From positions 1 through 64,000 of the forward strand of contig CAWEVI010000032.1 of NCBI GenBank assembly GCA_963812475.1: DNA of 64,000 nt. Reading direction: 5' to 3'. Positions 25,548-33,712 of this stretch are shown piece by piece. The DNA comes from JAMXLO01 sp963812475. GTDB lineage: Bacteria; Pseudomonadota; Alphaproteobacteria; Acetobacterales; Acetobacteraceae. A program made the position numbers and the translations under genes. Below the pieces are notes generated by a model. It ran no database searches, was not told where the DNA came from, and was given only the letters and a program-made list of their open reading frames with translations. The first letter of the stretch is position 1. Each line of letters begins with the position of its first letter.

Positions 25548-26378
25548 ATGGGTCGGATTGTTGGCGGCATTGGTTCTTCGCACGCGCCATCCTTCGGTAC
25601 AGTCTACGACAAGGGCCAGCAGAAGGATCCACTATGGGCGCCTTTGTTCGATGGCTACGAACCGGTGCGCGCGTGGCTGGAATCGCTGCGGCCGGATTTG
25701 TACGTGATCGTTTACAACGACCACATGAACCGGTTCTTCTTCGACGCCTACCCGACATTTGCGCTGGGCGCATGCGAAGTGCATCCGCAGGCGGACGAGG
25801 GCTGGGGTAAGCGCGATCTGCCGGACATGCGCGGTGATCCGCAGTTCGCCTGGCACCTGGCGCGCTGTCTGGTGGAGGACGAATTCGATCCGACCATCTG
25901 CCAGGAGATGTCGATCGACCACGGCGTCATGTCCTTCATGCCGATGCTTGCCGATACGAACTGGCGGACGCCGGTGGTGCCGATTGCGGTCAATGTGATT
26001 CAGCATCCGATTCCGACGGCGCGGCGGCTTTACAAATTGGGAGCCGCGGTGCGGCGCGCGGTGGAAAGCTACGCGGAGAACATCAATGTCGTCGTGATGG
26101 GCACTGGTGGCCTATCACACCAGCTTCAGGGACCGCGCTTCGGGTTTGTCAACCAGGAATGGGACAATCGGTTCCTTGACCAGATCGAGGACGAGCCGGA
26201 AGCGCTTGCCGTCCTGTCGCACCGCGACTACATGGAGCGCGGCGGCACCGAAGGGATCGAGATGATCAACTGGCTCGCGATGCGTTCCGCGCTCGGGCCG
26301 TCGGTGAAGCGGGTGCAGCGCACGTACCATGCACCGATGATCACGGGCTATGGCCTGCTGGCGCTGGCGCCGGTCTGA
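25548..26378 (+). CDS. ligB: Extradiol ring-cleavage dioxygenase large subunit, LigB-like (276 aa)
   Basis: Catalytic Fe(II) subunit of type II extradiol dioxygenases, which open protocatechuate-type catechols between C4 and C5. The iron ligands are present: His12 in GGIGSSHAPSFG, His59 in YNDHMNRFFFD, and a glutamate in the C-terminal GGTEGIEMINWLAM. Other conserved blocks are MSIDHGVMSFMPM and VVMGTGGLSHQLQG, which supply the active-site His residues. With LigA it should form a working enzyme. No other complete lig pathway genes (ligC, ligI, ligJ, ligK) are clearly present nearby, so the substrate may be a protocatechuate analogue such as gallate or a methylated derivative. Confidence 0.9.
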   Translation: MGRIVGGIGSSHAPSFGTVYDKGQQKDPLWAPLFDGYEPVRAWLESLRPDLYVIVYNDHMNRFFFDAYPTFALGACEVHPQADEGWGKRDLPDMRGDPQFAWHLARCLVEDEFDPTICQEMSIDHGVMSFMPMLADTNWRTPVVPIAVNVIQHPIPTARRLYKLGAAVRRAVESYAENINVVVMGTGGLSHQLQGPRFGFVNQEWDNRFLDQIEDEPEALAVLSHRDYMERGGTEGIEMINWLAMRSALGPSVKRVQRTYHAPMITGYGLLALAPV

Positions 26379-26426
26379 GACCACCCGCCCGTTGCCGTTG
26401 GCATTCACCGCCGCATGTCTTTGACC

Positions 26427-26522
26427 GTCATGCCCGGGCTTGCCCGGCTTGCCCAGGCTTGAACCGGTCATCCAATAGCACTCATGCCGGAGCAGATGGC
26501 TGGGTCAAGCCCCGGCCATGAC
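26427..26522. repeat. Dispersed imperfect palindrome
   Basis: Outer arms GTCATGCCCGGGCTTG at 26427-26442 and, on the minus strand, GTCATGGCCGGGGCTTGACC ending at 26522 enclose about 60 bases with internal GGCTTGCCC repeats. Related single arms occur at 10090-10120 and 29588-29612. It lies after ligB and may contribute to termination. Confidence 0.6.
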
Positions 26523-26681
26523 ATGCAACCGGGCGACTCCTTGGGCGTTTCTGATTGCTCCTAGCCGGCGAGCATCATCCTCTCGGAAACTCTTGCAGCA
26601 AGCACCGGCTTGAAGATCGATGTGCACGGCGCGGCGTCGAGGTCACCAAATGCACGATGCGACCAACCTGAAACTCGAAGA

Positions 26682-26810
26682 TCAGCGAGCCTGCGGGATG
26701 TCGATATACGTGCAGGCGACGCGCGCGCCCTCGGCATGCAGTGCGCCGGCGACGAACTCCACAGCCTGTGCCTCATCGCGCTCGCGGTCGCTGTTCTTGC
26801 CGAACGGCAT
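26682..26810 (-). pseudogene. C69/secernin-type dipeptidase N-terminal relic
   Basis: A 42-residue minus-strand fragment reads MPFGKNSDRERDEAQAVEF, then GARVACTYIDIPQAR before a stop. This matches the N-terminal region of C69 (U34) dipeptidases/secernins, whose hallmark is F-A-KNSDRE-x-NEAQ followed by V-CTYI-IPQ. The nucleophile Cys at the true N-terminus and the rest of the enzyme (over 350 residues) are absent. It is a short decayed remnant between ligB and the MarR gene. Confidence 0.65.
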
Positions 26811-26973
26811 GCCTCTCCTGCTCTGTCGTTGTCGTGCGTCTGGATGATACGGCCACAGTGAAGAACTCGGCATGCCTGCCCCAGTTTCCTGCCGCTGGTA
26901 TCCGCGATATACCAGGGGTGGCTCGACTGGGGAATGGTTTCCAATGATAACAGAACAAAGAAGACGCGCGGCA

Positions 26974-27456
26974 ATGCCGAAGCTGAACGGGGAGGTTTTC
27001 AGGCTGGAGGAATTTCTACCCTACAGACTGTCAGTTGCCGCCAACCGGGTATCGCGACTGTTTGCGCGCCGCTATTCGCAAGCTTACGGCCTGAGCATTC
27101 CGGAATGGCGCGTGCTGGCGATGATTGGACGTTTCGGCACGCTGTCGCCAAGTGCAGTCGGCGAATGGACGGCGATGGACAAGGTAAAGGTTTCGCGCGC
27201 CGCCGCAGGGCTGGTGGCGCGCGGCCTGCTACGGCAGACGCAGGACCCGCGGGATGGGCGCGGCCGGCTGCTGCACCTCACCCGCAAGGGCGCAACGGTG
27301 CACCAGGGCGTGGTGCCGATTGCCTGCGAGCTTGAAGAGCAGCTTGCCGAGGGCATGAGTTGCACGGAATGGAACAACCTGTTGAAGGCGCTCGACAAGC
27401 TCAGCGCGCATGCCCAGGGTTTTGAAGGCGCCAATCATGGCACGTCGATCGATTGA
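26974..27456 (+). CDS. MarR-family transcriptional regulator (160 aa)
   Basis: Winged helix-turn-helix dimer. The DNA-binding region includes PEWRVLAMIGRFGTLSPSAV, the recognition helix MDKVKVSRAAAGLVARGLL and the wing RQTQDPRDGRGRLLHLT. The start is uncertain: ATG 26974 (MPKLNGEVFRL) matches the usual length; an upstream ATG at 26944 would add ten residues. Family members often repress adjacent aromatic catabolic genes and respond to phenolic ligands, so control of the ligAB/DLH group just upstream is a reasonable inference, not shown. Confidence 0.88.
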   Translation: MPKLNGEVFRLEEFLPYRLSVAANRVSRLFARRYSQAYGLSIPEWRVLAMIGRFGTLSPSAVGEWTAMDKVKVSRAAAGLVARGLLRQTQDPRDGRGRLLHLTRKGATVHQGVVPIACELEEQLAEGMSCTEWNNLLKALDKLSAHAQGFEGANHGTSID

Positions 27457-27612
27457 GCTGAGAACGGACGATTGCGAACGGAGCCGTCGATTGAGAACGG
27501 TGCCGGCCGGTCGGACTCGCGTGTCGCGAGAACTTCGCTAGGATCAACGGACGCAATACGCCGCGGGCAACGCCCAGCCGGCGACACGACGCAGCATCAG
27601 GGAGGCGCCCGC

Positions 27613-29583
27613 ATGTCGGGATCACAAAACGGCAGAAGTCCCCGCTCGGTGGCGCTGGTCGGGCCGTACAGCAGCGGCAAGTCCACGCTGTTCGAGGCAC
27701 TGATGGATGCAGCGGGCGCACCGGTCAAACGGCCGGCCGATCCGCGTAACCGACCGGCAACCACCGAGGTTCGTCTTGGGCATTGCAGCTATCTCGGCGA
27801 TGCCTGGTCGGTGCTTGACTGCCCGGGTTCTATCGAGTTTGCCTACGAGACCAGTTGCGCGCTCGCCATGGTTGATCTCGCGGTGGTGGTATGCGAACCC
27901 ACCCCTGCCCGCGTGCTGACGGTGGCGCCGCTGTTGAAACTGCTGGCCGACCAGGGCGTGCCGCACATGCTCTTCATCAACAAGATCGAGACGCTGGAAG
28001 GCAGCGTGAGCGATACGCTCGCAGCGCTCCAGGGCTACGCCGGTTCGCCGCTTGTGCTGCGCCAGGTGCCGATCGTCGATGGCGAGACCGTGAGCGGCTA
28101 TGTCGATGTGGTGAGCGAGCGCGCCTATCGCTATCGCAAGGGCCAGCCGTCGGAGCTTATGCAGATTCCATCGGCGTTGCAGGATGACGAGCAGGACGCG
28201 CTGAACAAGCTGGTCGAGGTGCTGGCCGATCGCGACGACACACTGCTTGAGAAGGTGCTTGAGGACGTCAAGCCAACAACCGCGGAGATCTACAACGACC
28301 TGCGCAAGGACCTCGCGGCCGGCGCGGTGATCGAAGTGCTGGTCGGTTCGGCGGAGAATGCGGGCGGTGTGCGCCGGTTGTGGAAGGCGCTGCGCCACGA
28401 CACGCCGATGCCGCAGGAGACCGCCGCGCGCAAAGGCGTCGCGGAAGACGGACCGCCGCTGGCGCAGGTTTTCAAGACCGTGCACGCGGGCCACACCGGC
28501 AAGCTCTCCTATGCGCGCATCTGGCGCGGCACGATCAAGGACGGCGTCACGCTTGGCGGCACGCGGCTCGGCGGCATTTATCGCATGCCGGCTGCCGAGC
28601 TTTCCAAGGTGGCCGAGGCGGTCGAGGGCGAGGTGGTTGCGTTAGGACGGCTGGATGGCGTGCCGACGGGCGCCACCATTTCGCCAGGTGCGACACCGGA
28701 GCAACTGGCGTTCCCCGCACCGCCGCCGCCGGTCTATTCGCTGGCGATCGTGACCTCCGATCACAAGGACGATGTGAAACTCAATGGCGCATTGCAGAAG
28801 CAGCGGGAGGCGGACCCGACCCTGACAGTTGAGCACGAGCAGGATACCAGCGAGACCGTGCTGCACGGCCAGGGCGAGATGCACCTGCTGGCGACGGTCG
28901 ATCGCCTGGCGAAGGACTACGCACTGAAGGTGGCGACGCACAAGCCGCAAGTGGCTTACAAGGAGACGATCCGGCGCGCGGTGCATGAGCATGGCAGGTT
29001 GAAGAAGCAGAGTGGCGGACATGGTCAGTTCGCCGATGTGAAGATCGACATCGCCCCGCGCGCACGCGGAGAAGGGTTCGCGTTCATCGACAAGATCGTC
29101 GGCGGGGCGGTGCCGCGCAACTTCATTCCCGCGGTCGCCGAGGCGGCGGAAGAGTCTGCGAAGAAGGGGCCGTTCGGCTTTCCGGTGGTGGACATATCGG
29201 TGACGCTGGTGGACGGGGGGTTCCACTCGGTGGACAGCTCCGACATGGCTTTCAAGACCGCGACAAATCTGGCGATGAAGGAAGGGATGGCGAAGGCGGA
29301 GCCGATCCTGCTGGAGCCGGTCAACCACGTGACGATCAGCGTGCCGAACGAATTCACGCCGCGGGCGCAACGTCTGCTGACCGGACGGCGCGGACAGATC
29401 CTGGGGTTTGCCGAGAAGGATGGCTGGCCCGGCTGGGATGACGTGGAGGCGCTGGTGCCGGAGGCCGAACTGCACGATCTGATCATTGATCTGCGATCGC
29501 AGACGCTGGGTCTGGGCACCTATCGCAAGCGGTTCGACCATCTCGCTGAATCACGTGCCGAGATGAAGCGCGGGGCCGCCTAG
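27613..29583 (+). CDS. Elongation factor G-like GTPase paralogue (656 aa)
   Basis: Translation-factor GTPase with EF-G domain order (G, II, III, IV, V) but about 40 residues shorter than canonical EF-G. The P-loop is GPYSSGKST and the G4 motif NKIE. The G3 motif reads DCPGSIEF where canonical EF-G has DTPGH: the catalytic His is replaced by Ser73. Domain IV is recognisable in KKQSGGHGQFADVKID and GGAVPRNFIPAV, domain V in VTISVPNEFTPRAQRLLTGRRG. ATG 27613 with an AGGGAGG site is preferred over an earlier in-frame codon at 27472. Such EF-G-like proteins are a separate clade whose role is unsettled; this is not the housekeeping fusA. Confidence 0.9.
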   Translation: MSGSQNGRSPRSVALVGPYSSGKSTLFEALMDAAGAPVKRPADPRNRPATTEVRLGHCSYLGDAWSVLDCPGSIEFAYETSCALAMVDLAVVVCEPTPARVLTVAPLLKLLADQGVPHMLFINKIETLEGSVSDTLAALQGYAGSPLVLRQVPIVDGETVSGYVDVVSERAYRYRKGQPSELMQIPSALQDDEQDALNKLVEVLADRDDTLLEKVLEDVKPTTAEIYNDLRKDLAAGAVIEVLVGSAENAGGVRRLWKALRHDTPMPQETAARKGVAEDGPPLAQVFKTVHAGHTGKLSYARIWRGTIKDGVTLGGTRLGGIYRMPAAELSKVAEAVEGEVVALGRLDGVPTGATISPGATPEQLAFPAPPPPVYSLAIVTSDHKDDVKLNGALQKQREADPTLTVEHEQDTSETVLHGQGEMHLLATVDRLAKDYALKVATHKPQVAYKETIRRAVHEHGRLKKQSGGHGQFADVKIDIAPRARGEGFAFIDKIVGGAVPRNFIPAVAEAAEESAKKGPFGFPVVDISVTLVDGGFHSVDSSDMAFKTATNLAMKEGMAKAEPILLEPVNHVTISVPNEFTPRAQRLLTGRRGQILGFAEKDGWPGWDDVEALVPEAELHDLIIDLRSQTLGLGTYRKRFDHLAESRAEMKRGAA

Positions 29584-29647
29584 CGATGATAGCCGGATCA
29601 AGTCCGGTCATGACGATTGGAGGCCGGTCTAACGCCCGGAACTACAC

Positions 29648-30412
29648 ATGACGCTGTTCGATCTGACCGGCAGGGTGGCGATCGTCACCGGCGGCAACGG
29701 TGGCATCGGGCTTGGCATGGCTCTAGGTATGGCGTCCTGCGGCGCCACGATTGTCGTTGCGGGGCGCGACGAGGAAAAGGCGAGATTGGCACTGGCATCT
29801 TTGCGGGAGCTCGGTGCGCAGTGTGCGTTCATGGCAGCCGACGTGACGAAGAAGGCGGCCTGCGTGAAGCTGGTGTCGGATACGGTGGCGGAGTTTGGCC
29901 GGCTGGATATCCTGGTGAACAATGCCGGCACGGCGATCCGCAAGATGCCGCAGGATTACACCGAGGAAGAGTGGCATCACGTGCTGGACACCAACCTGAC
30001 CAGCGCCTTTCTGTGCTCGCAGGCCGCGTATGCGCCGATGAAACAAGCGGGCGGCGGCAAGATGATCAACATCGGCTCGATGATGTCGCTGTTCGGCGCG
30101 CCGTATGCCACGCCGTATGCGTCGAGCAAGGGCGGCATCGTGCAGATGACGCGCGCGATGGCGACGGCATGGGCCAAGGACAACATCCAGGTGAACGCGG
30201 TGTTGCCCGGGTGGATCGACACCGATTTGACCCGGCGCGCGCGACGGGAGGTGGAAGGGCTGCACGAGCGCGTGGAAAACCGGACGCCCGCGGCCCGCTG
30301 GGGTGTGCCGGGCGACATGGCGGGTATTGCGGCGTTTCTTGCGAGCCCGGCTTCGGATTTCGTCACCGGCACGGCGATACCGGTTGATGGCGGGTATTCG
30401 ATCGGGATGTGA
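29648..30412 (+). CDS. Short-chain dehydrogenase/reductase (254 aa)
   Basis: Classical SDR oxidoreductase using NAD(P)H. The cofactor motif is VTGGNGGIGLGMALG, followed by NNAGTAIR, catalytic Ser in INIGSMMSLFG, and YASSK as the Tyr-x3-Lys pair in ATPYASSKGGIVQM. The C-terminus ends with the typical FVTGTAIPVDGGYSIG. Closest in pattern to gluconate 5-dehydrogenase/2-deoxy-gluconate 3-dehydrogenase-type enzymes, but substrate is not determined. It lies 64 bases after the EF-G-like gene and is convergent with the glycerol kinase gene (5 bases apart). Confidence 0.9.
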   Translation: MTLFDLTGRVAIVTGGNGGIGLGMALGMASCGATIVVAGRDEEKARLALASLRELGAQCAFMAADVTKKAACVKLVSDTVAEFGRLDILVNNAGTAIRKMPQDYTEEEWHHVLDTNLTSAFLCSQAAYAPMKQAGGGKMINIGSMMSLFGAPYATPYASSKGGIVQMTRAMATAWAKDNIQVNAVLPGWIDTDLTRRARREVEGLHERVENRTPAARWGVPGDMAGIAAFLASPASDFVTGTAIPVDGGYSIGM

Positions 30413-30417
30413 CGGCG

Positions 30418-31896
30418 TCACGCCCAATCGAAGGAACGCGCGATCGCCTTGTGCCAGGAGCCGGTCAGCGCTTCGCGCCGATCCCGCGTCATAGCGGGCG
30501 TCCACGTGTGCGTGACGCCCCAGTTGCGTACCAGATCGTCCGTACCGTCCCAGTAGCCGACGGCCAACCCTGCCGCATAGGCTGCACCAAGCGCGGTGGT
30601 TTCGATCGTGCGCGGGCGCAGCACTGGCACGTTCAGGATGTCGGCCTGAAACTGCATCAGCAGTTCGTTCACGACCATGCCGCCGTCGACGCGCAGCGTG
30701 CTGATCGGGATGCCTAAATCACGTTGCATCGCCTCGATCACGTCGAGCGTCTGGTATGCCGTCGCCTCCAGGGCGGCGCGGGCGATATGGCCGGCGGTGG
30801 CGTAGCGCGTGAGGCCGGCAATAACGCCACGCGCATCAGCGCGCCACCATGGCGCATAAAGACCAGAAAATGCGGGCACGAAATATACATCGCCGTTGTC
30901 GGCAACCGAGGCGGCGAGCGTTTCGATTTCCCCGCTCGTCCTGATGAGACCGAGGTTGTCGCGCAGCCATTGCACGAGCGCGCCGGTGACGGCGATCGAA
31001 CCTTCCAGTGCGTAACAGGCTTTGTGTTCGCCAAGCTGCCAGGCGACCGTGGTGACGAGACCACTGGTGGATGAGACCGGCGTCTCGCCGGTGTTCATCA
31101 GCAGGAAGCAGCCCGTGCCGTAGGTGTTCTTCGCCTCGCCGGGGGTGAAGCACGCCTGCCCCATCAGCGCGGCCTGCTGGTCGCCTAGGATGCCGGCGAT
31201 GGGAACGCCATCCAGTACGCCGGTTGCAACGCCGTAGATCATGGACGACGGCATGATGCGCGGCAGCACGACGCGCGGAATGCCAAAGGCGGCAAGCAGC
31301 GTATCGTCCCAGGCCAGCGTTGCCAAATTCATCAGCTGCGTTCGGCTGGCGTTGGTGACGTCGGTCAGATGCAACCCGCAAAGCTGCTGGATCAGCCACG
31401 TATCGATCGTCCCGAACAGCAGGTCACCGGCGTCGGCACGCAGGCGCGCGCCGGGAATGTTGTCCAGCAGCCAGCGCAGTTTGAGGGCGGAAAAATAGCT
31501 CGCGAGCGGCAGTCCCGTCTGTGCGCGGAAGCGGTCCTGGCCGCCATCGCGGGCGTAGTCGGCCACCAGGAGATCGACGCGCGTGTCCTGCCAGACGACC
31601 GCGTTGTGCATGGGTTGTCCGGTGATGCGGTCCCACACCAGTGTCGTCTCGCGCTGGTTGGTGATGCCGACCGCGGCGAGATCGTGTGAACCGAGTCCGG
31701 CGCGGTGCAGCGCATCGGCTGCAACCAACTGCGTGTTCTGCCAGATCTCCAGCGGATCGTGTTCCACCCAGCCGGGCTGTGGATAGATCTGCCGATGCTC
31801 CTTCTGCGCCGAGGCGATCATCGCGCCCGTTCGATCGAACACGATGAAGCGGGTGCTCGTCGTGCCCTGATCGATCGCGCCCATATACTTGGTCAT
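30418..31896 (-). CDS. glpK: Glycerol kinase (492 aa)
   Basis: FGGY-family carbohydrate kinase phosphorylating glycerol to glycerol 3-phosphate. The N-terminal phosphate motif is GAIDQGTTSTRFIVFD, with QPGWVEHDPLEIW, NQRETTLVWDRITGQP, and the ATP-binding KNTYGTGCFLLMNTG and C-terminal RVDGGMVVNELLMQFQADIL. These are glycerol-kinase signatures and the length is standard. The start MTKYMGAIDQ at 31896 aligns with other GlpK proteins. It follows the hydroxyacid dehydrogenase gene by 17 bases on the same strand, so the two probably form an operon. No glycerol facilitator or dehydrogenase gene is adjacent. Confidence 0.93.
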   Translation of the reverse strand: MTKYMGAIDQGTTSTRFIVFDRTGAMIASAQKEHRQIYPQPGWVEHDPLEIWQNTQLVAADALHRAGLGSHDLAAVGITNQRETTLVWDRITGQPMHNAVVWQDTRVDLLVADYARDGGQDRFRAQTGLPLASYFSALKLRWLLDNIPGARLRADAGDLLFGTIDTWLIQQLCGLHLTDVTNASRTQLMNLATLAWDDTLLAAFGIPRVVLPRIMPSSMIYGVATGVLDGVPIAGILGDQQAALMGQACFTPGEAKNTYGTGCFLLMNTGETPVSSTSGLVTTVAWQLGEHKACYALEGSIAVTGALVQWLRDNLGLIRTSGEIETLAASVADNGDVYFVPAFSGLYAPWWRADARGVIAGLTRYATAGHIARAALEATAYQTLDVIEAMQRDLGIPISTLRVDGGMVVNELLMQFQADILNVPVLRPRTIETTALGAAYAAGLAVGYWDGTDDLVRNWGVTHTWTPAMTRDRREALTGSWHKAIARSFDWA

Positions 31897-31913
31897 GCTG
31901 TCCCCGGGAGATC

Positions 31914-32882
31914 CTACAGCCACAGCGGATCGATCGGCCCCTTCCCTGCCAGCACCGCGGCGATGTTGTCCAGCGCGCGAAATCCCATCGCGTTGCGGGT
32001 CTCGATCGAGCCGCTGCCGATATGCGGCGACAACAACACATTGTCGAGCCCGGCAAACCGCAGATCGAAGTCAGGTTCTGAGCGGAACACGTCCAGGCCG
32101 GCGGCAAACAACTGCCCAGATGTCAAAGCGCCATACAGCGCATCCTCATCCACCAATCCGCCGCGCGAGACATTCACCAGCACCGCGCCGCGCGGCATCA
32201 GCGCCAACGCCTCCGCATTGACGATCTTGTCGGTCGTCGGACCGGCCGGCGCGTGCAGCGACAGGAAATCACAATGCGGCAGCATGTCGTGGAACGATGC
32301 GAAATATCTAGCTCCTCGCTCAAGGTCCGCCGACACTCGGTTGCGCGAATGATACAGCACCGTCATGTCGAAGCCGCGCGCACGTTGCGCCATCGCTCTC
32401 CCGATGCGACCCATCCCCAATATGCCAAGTGTTTTACCGGACACGCTCACGCCCAGCAGGTCGCCCTGCCCGATGCGGTAGCGCCAGCCGGCGCGCATGA
32501 TCCTGTCGTATTCGTAGGCGCGCCGTGCCGCCGCCAGCAGCATCATGAAGGCGAAGTCGGCGGTGCATTCGGTTAGAACGCCTGGCGTGTTGGTCACGAA
32601 CATGCCGCGCGCCTTCGCGGCCGCCACGTCAATGTGGTCATAGCCGACGCTGCTGGTGGCACCGACCCGCACACTTGCGGGCAGGCGGGCGATCGCATCG
32701 GCGGTCAGCGGCAGCGTGTTGGTGAACATGATCGCATCGGCCCGGTGCGCGGCGGCGGCATCGATCACCTGCGCCGCGGTCATGTCGTCCTTGCCTTCGA
32801 CCACCAGCGCATCGAACTCGTTCCGTGCCCGCGTCACCACGTCGCTGGGCATCAAGGCGGCAAGCACAAGGCGTGGCTGCAT
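31914..32882 (-). CDS. D-isomer-specific 2-hydroxyacid dehydrogenase (322 aa)
   Basis: NAD(P)-dependent dehydrogenase of the glyoxylate/hydroxypyruvate reductase type. The Rossmann motif is GILGMGRIGRAMAQ; catalytic Arg is in NVSRGGLVDEDAL, Glu in FRSEPDFD, His in LLSPHIGSGS. NTPGVLTECTADFAFMMLLAAARR is the substrate-loop block. Two adjacent ATGs (32888 and 32882) follow GGAGGGAT; the second has the better spacing. It reduces glyoxylate or hydroxypyruvate to glycolate or glycerate, which together with glycerol kinase points to three-carbon/glycerate metabolism. Confidence 0.88.
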   Translation of the reverse strand: MQPRLVLAALMPSDVVTRARNEFDALVVEGKDDMTAAQVIDAAAAHRADAIMFTNTLPLTADAIARLPASVRVGATSSVGYDHIDVAAAKARGMFVTNTPGVLTECTADFAFMMLLAAARRAYEYDRIMRAGWRYRIGQGDLLGVSVSGKTLGILGMGRIGRAMAQRARGFDMTVLYHSRNRVSADLERGARYFASFHDMLPHCDFLSLHAPAGPTTDKIVNAEALALMPRGAVLVNVSRGGLVDEDALYGALTSGQLFAAGLDVFRSEPDFDLRFAGLDNVLLSPHIGSGSIETRNAMGFRALDNIAAVLAGKGPIDPLWL

Positions 32883-32923
32883 CGGCATATCCCTCCGTTC
32901 GGGCGTATTCCAGGTCATCGCAA

Positions 32924-33343
32924 TCACGCCTGCCACGGATCGACGACTGGAACCGACAGATCGGCAAAGTGCCTGGCATTGTGCGTTGCCAGCGTGGCGT
33001 GACTGGCGATGACGATGCCGGCGATCATCGTGTCGCGCATGTCGCCAGGCTGCTCGGCGCGTTGCCGCTCCGCCATCAGGACAGCGGCGGCGTTCGCGGC
33101 GGCAGTGTCGAATGCTGCTATCCGATGCTCGATCTTCTGGGCGACCAAAGTCTCCATCGCCAACTGCAGACGAGTACGGCGTCTGCCGAGCGCGAGGGAC
33201 TCAATTCCGCGACGGATCTCCATGATCGTGATCGAGGTTGTCCAGATGGAGACGCGCGGTTGTCGGTCCAACCAGGCAGTTACCTCTGATCGCGGCGGTT
33301 CGTGCATCAAAGCGGAAATCACATTGGTGTCGAGGACGACCAT
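32924..33343 (-). CDS. PIN-domain toxin ribonuclease, FitB/VapC type (139 aa)
   Basis: Mg-dependent endoribonuclease toxin. The acidic residues are present: Asp in VVLDTNVISALM (residue 5), Glu in IMEIRRGIES, Asp in GDMRDTMIAGIV, and the C-terminal THNARHF. It starts directly at the base after the antitoxin stop codon (TGA then ATG), the usual antitoxin-first order. In contrast to the relic at 9530, all catalytic residues are kept. Confidence 0.9.
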   Translation of the reverse strand: MVVLDTNVISALMHEPPRSEVTAWLDRQPRVSIWTTSITIMEIRRGIESLALGRRRTRLQLAMETLVAQKIEHRIAAFDTAAANAAAVLMAERQRAEQPGDMRDTMIAGIVIASHATLATHNARHFADLSVPVVDPWQA

Positions 33344-33595
33344 TCAATCGAATGTCGCTGGTTTGACGGCGTAGCCACGGAACTCGTGGATCTCCTCACC
33401 CTCGCGAAGCCCGATCCCACGGAACAAAGCCGCGATTTCGGTCCCGAGACCGCGCCCTTGCCGGGCCTGCTCCTTCACCGCATCACGCAAGATGGCCCGC
33501 ACCTCTTCCTCCATGCTCCAGCCATGGGCGGCAGCGCGGCGGCGGAGCTTGGCCTTCACCGCATCCTCCAGATTGCGCACCACGAGCTGGGCCAT
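33344..33595 (-). CDS. FitA/VapB-like ribbon-helix-helix antitoxin (83 aa)
   Basis: Short antitoxin. The N-terminal MAQLVVRNLEDAVKAKLRRR forms the ribbon-helix-helix DNA-binding strand and first helix, and HGWSMEEEVRAILRDAV the second. The C-terminal half (GLGTEIAALFRGIG) wraps the toxin in FitAB-type pairs. It is expected to neutralise the PIN toxin downstream and repress its own promoter, as in other RHH modules. Zero-base spacing to the toxin supports an operon. Confidence 0.9.
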   Translation of the reverse strand: MAQLVVRNLEDAVKAKLRRRAAAHGWSMEEEVRAILRDAVKEQARQGRGLGTEIAALFRGIGLREGEEIHEFRGYAVKPATFD

Positions 33596-33712
33596 CCGCT
33601 ACTCCTCTGATATCACGATAGCGAGGCTGGTTCGGCGATGCAAGCCAAGCGCTTGCCACGCCCGGACCGACCGGCTTGACTGCCGCTTCCGACCAACCAG
33701 ACCGAGGACTTG

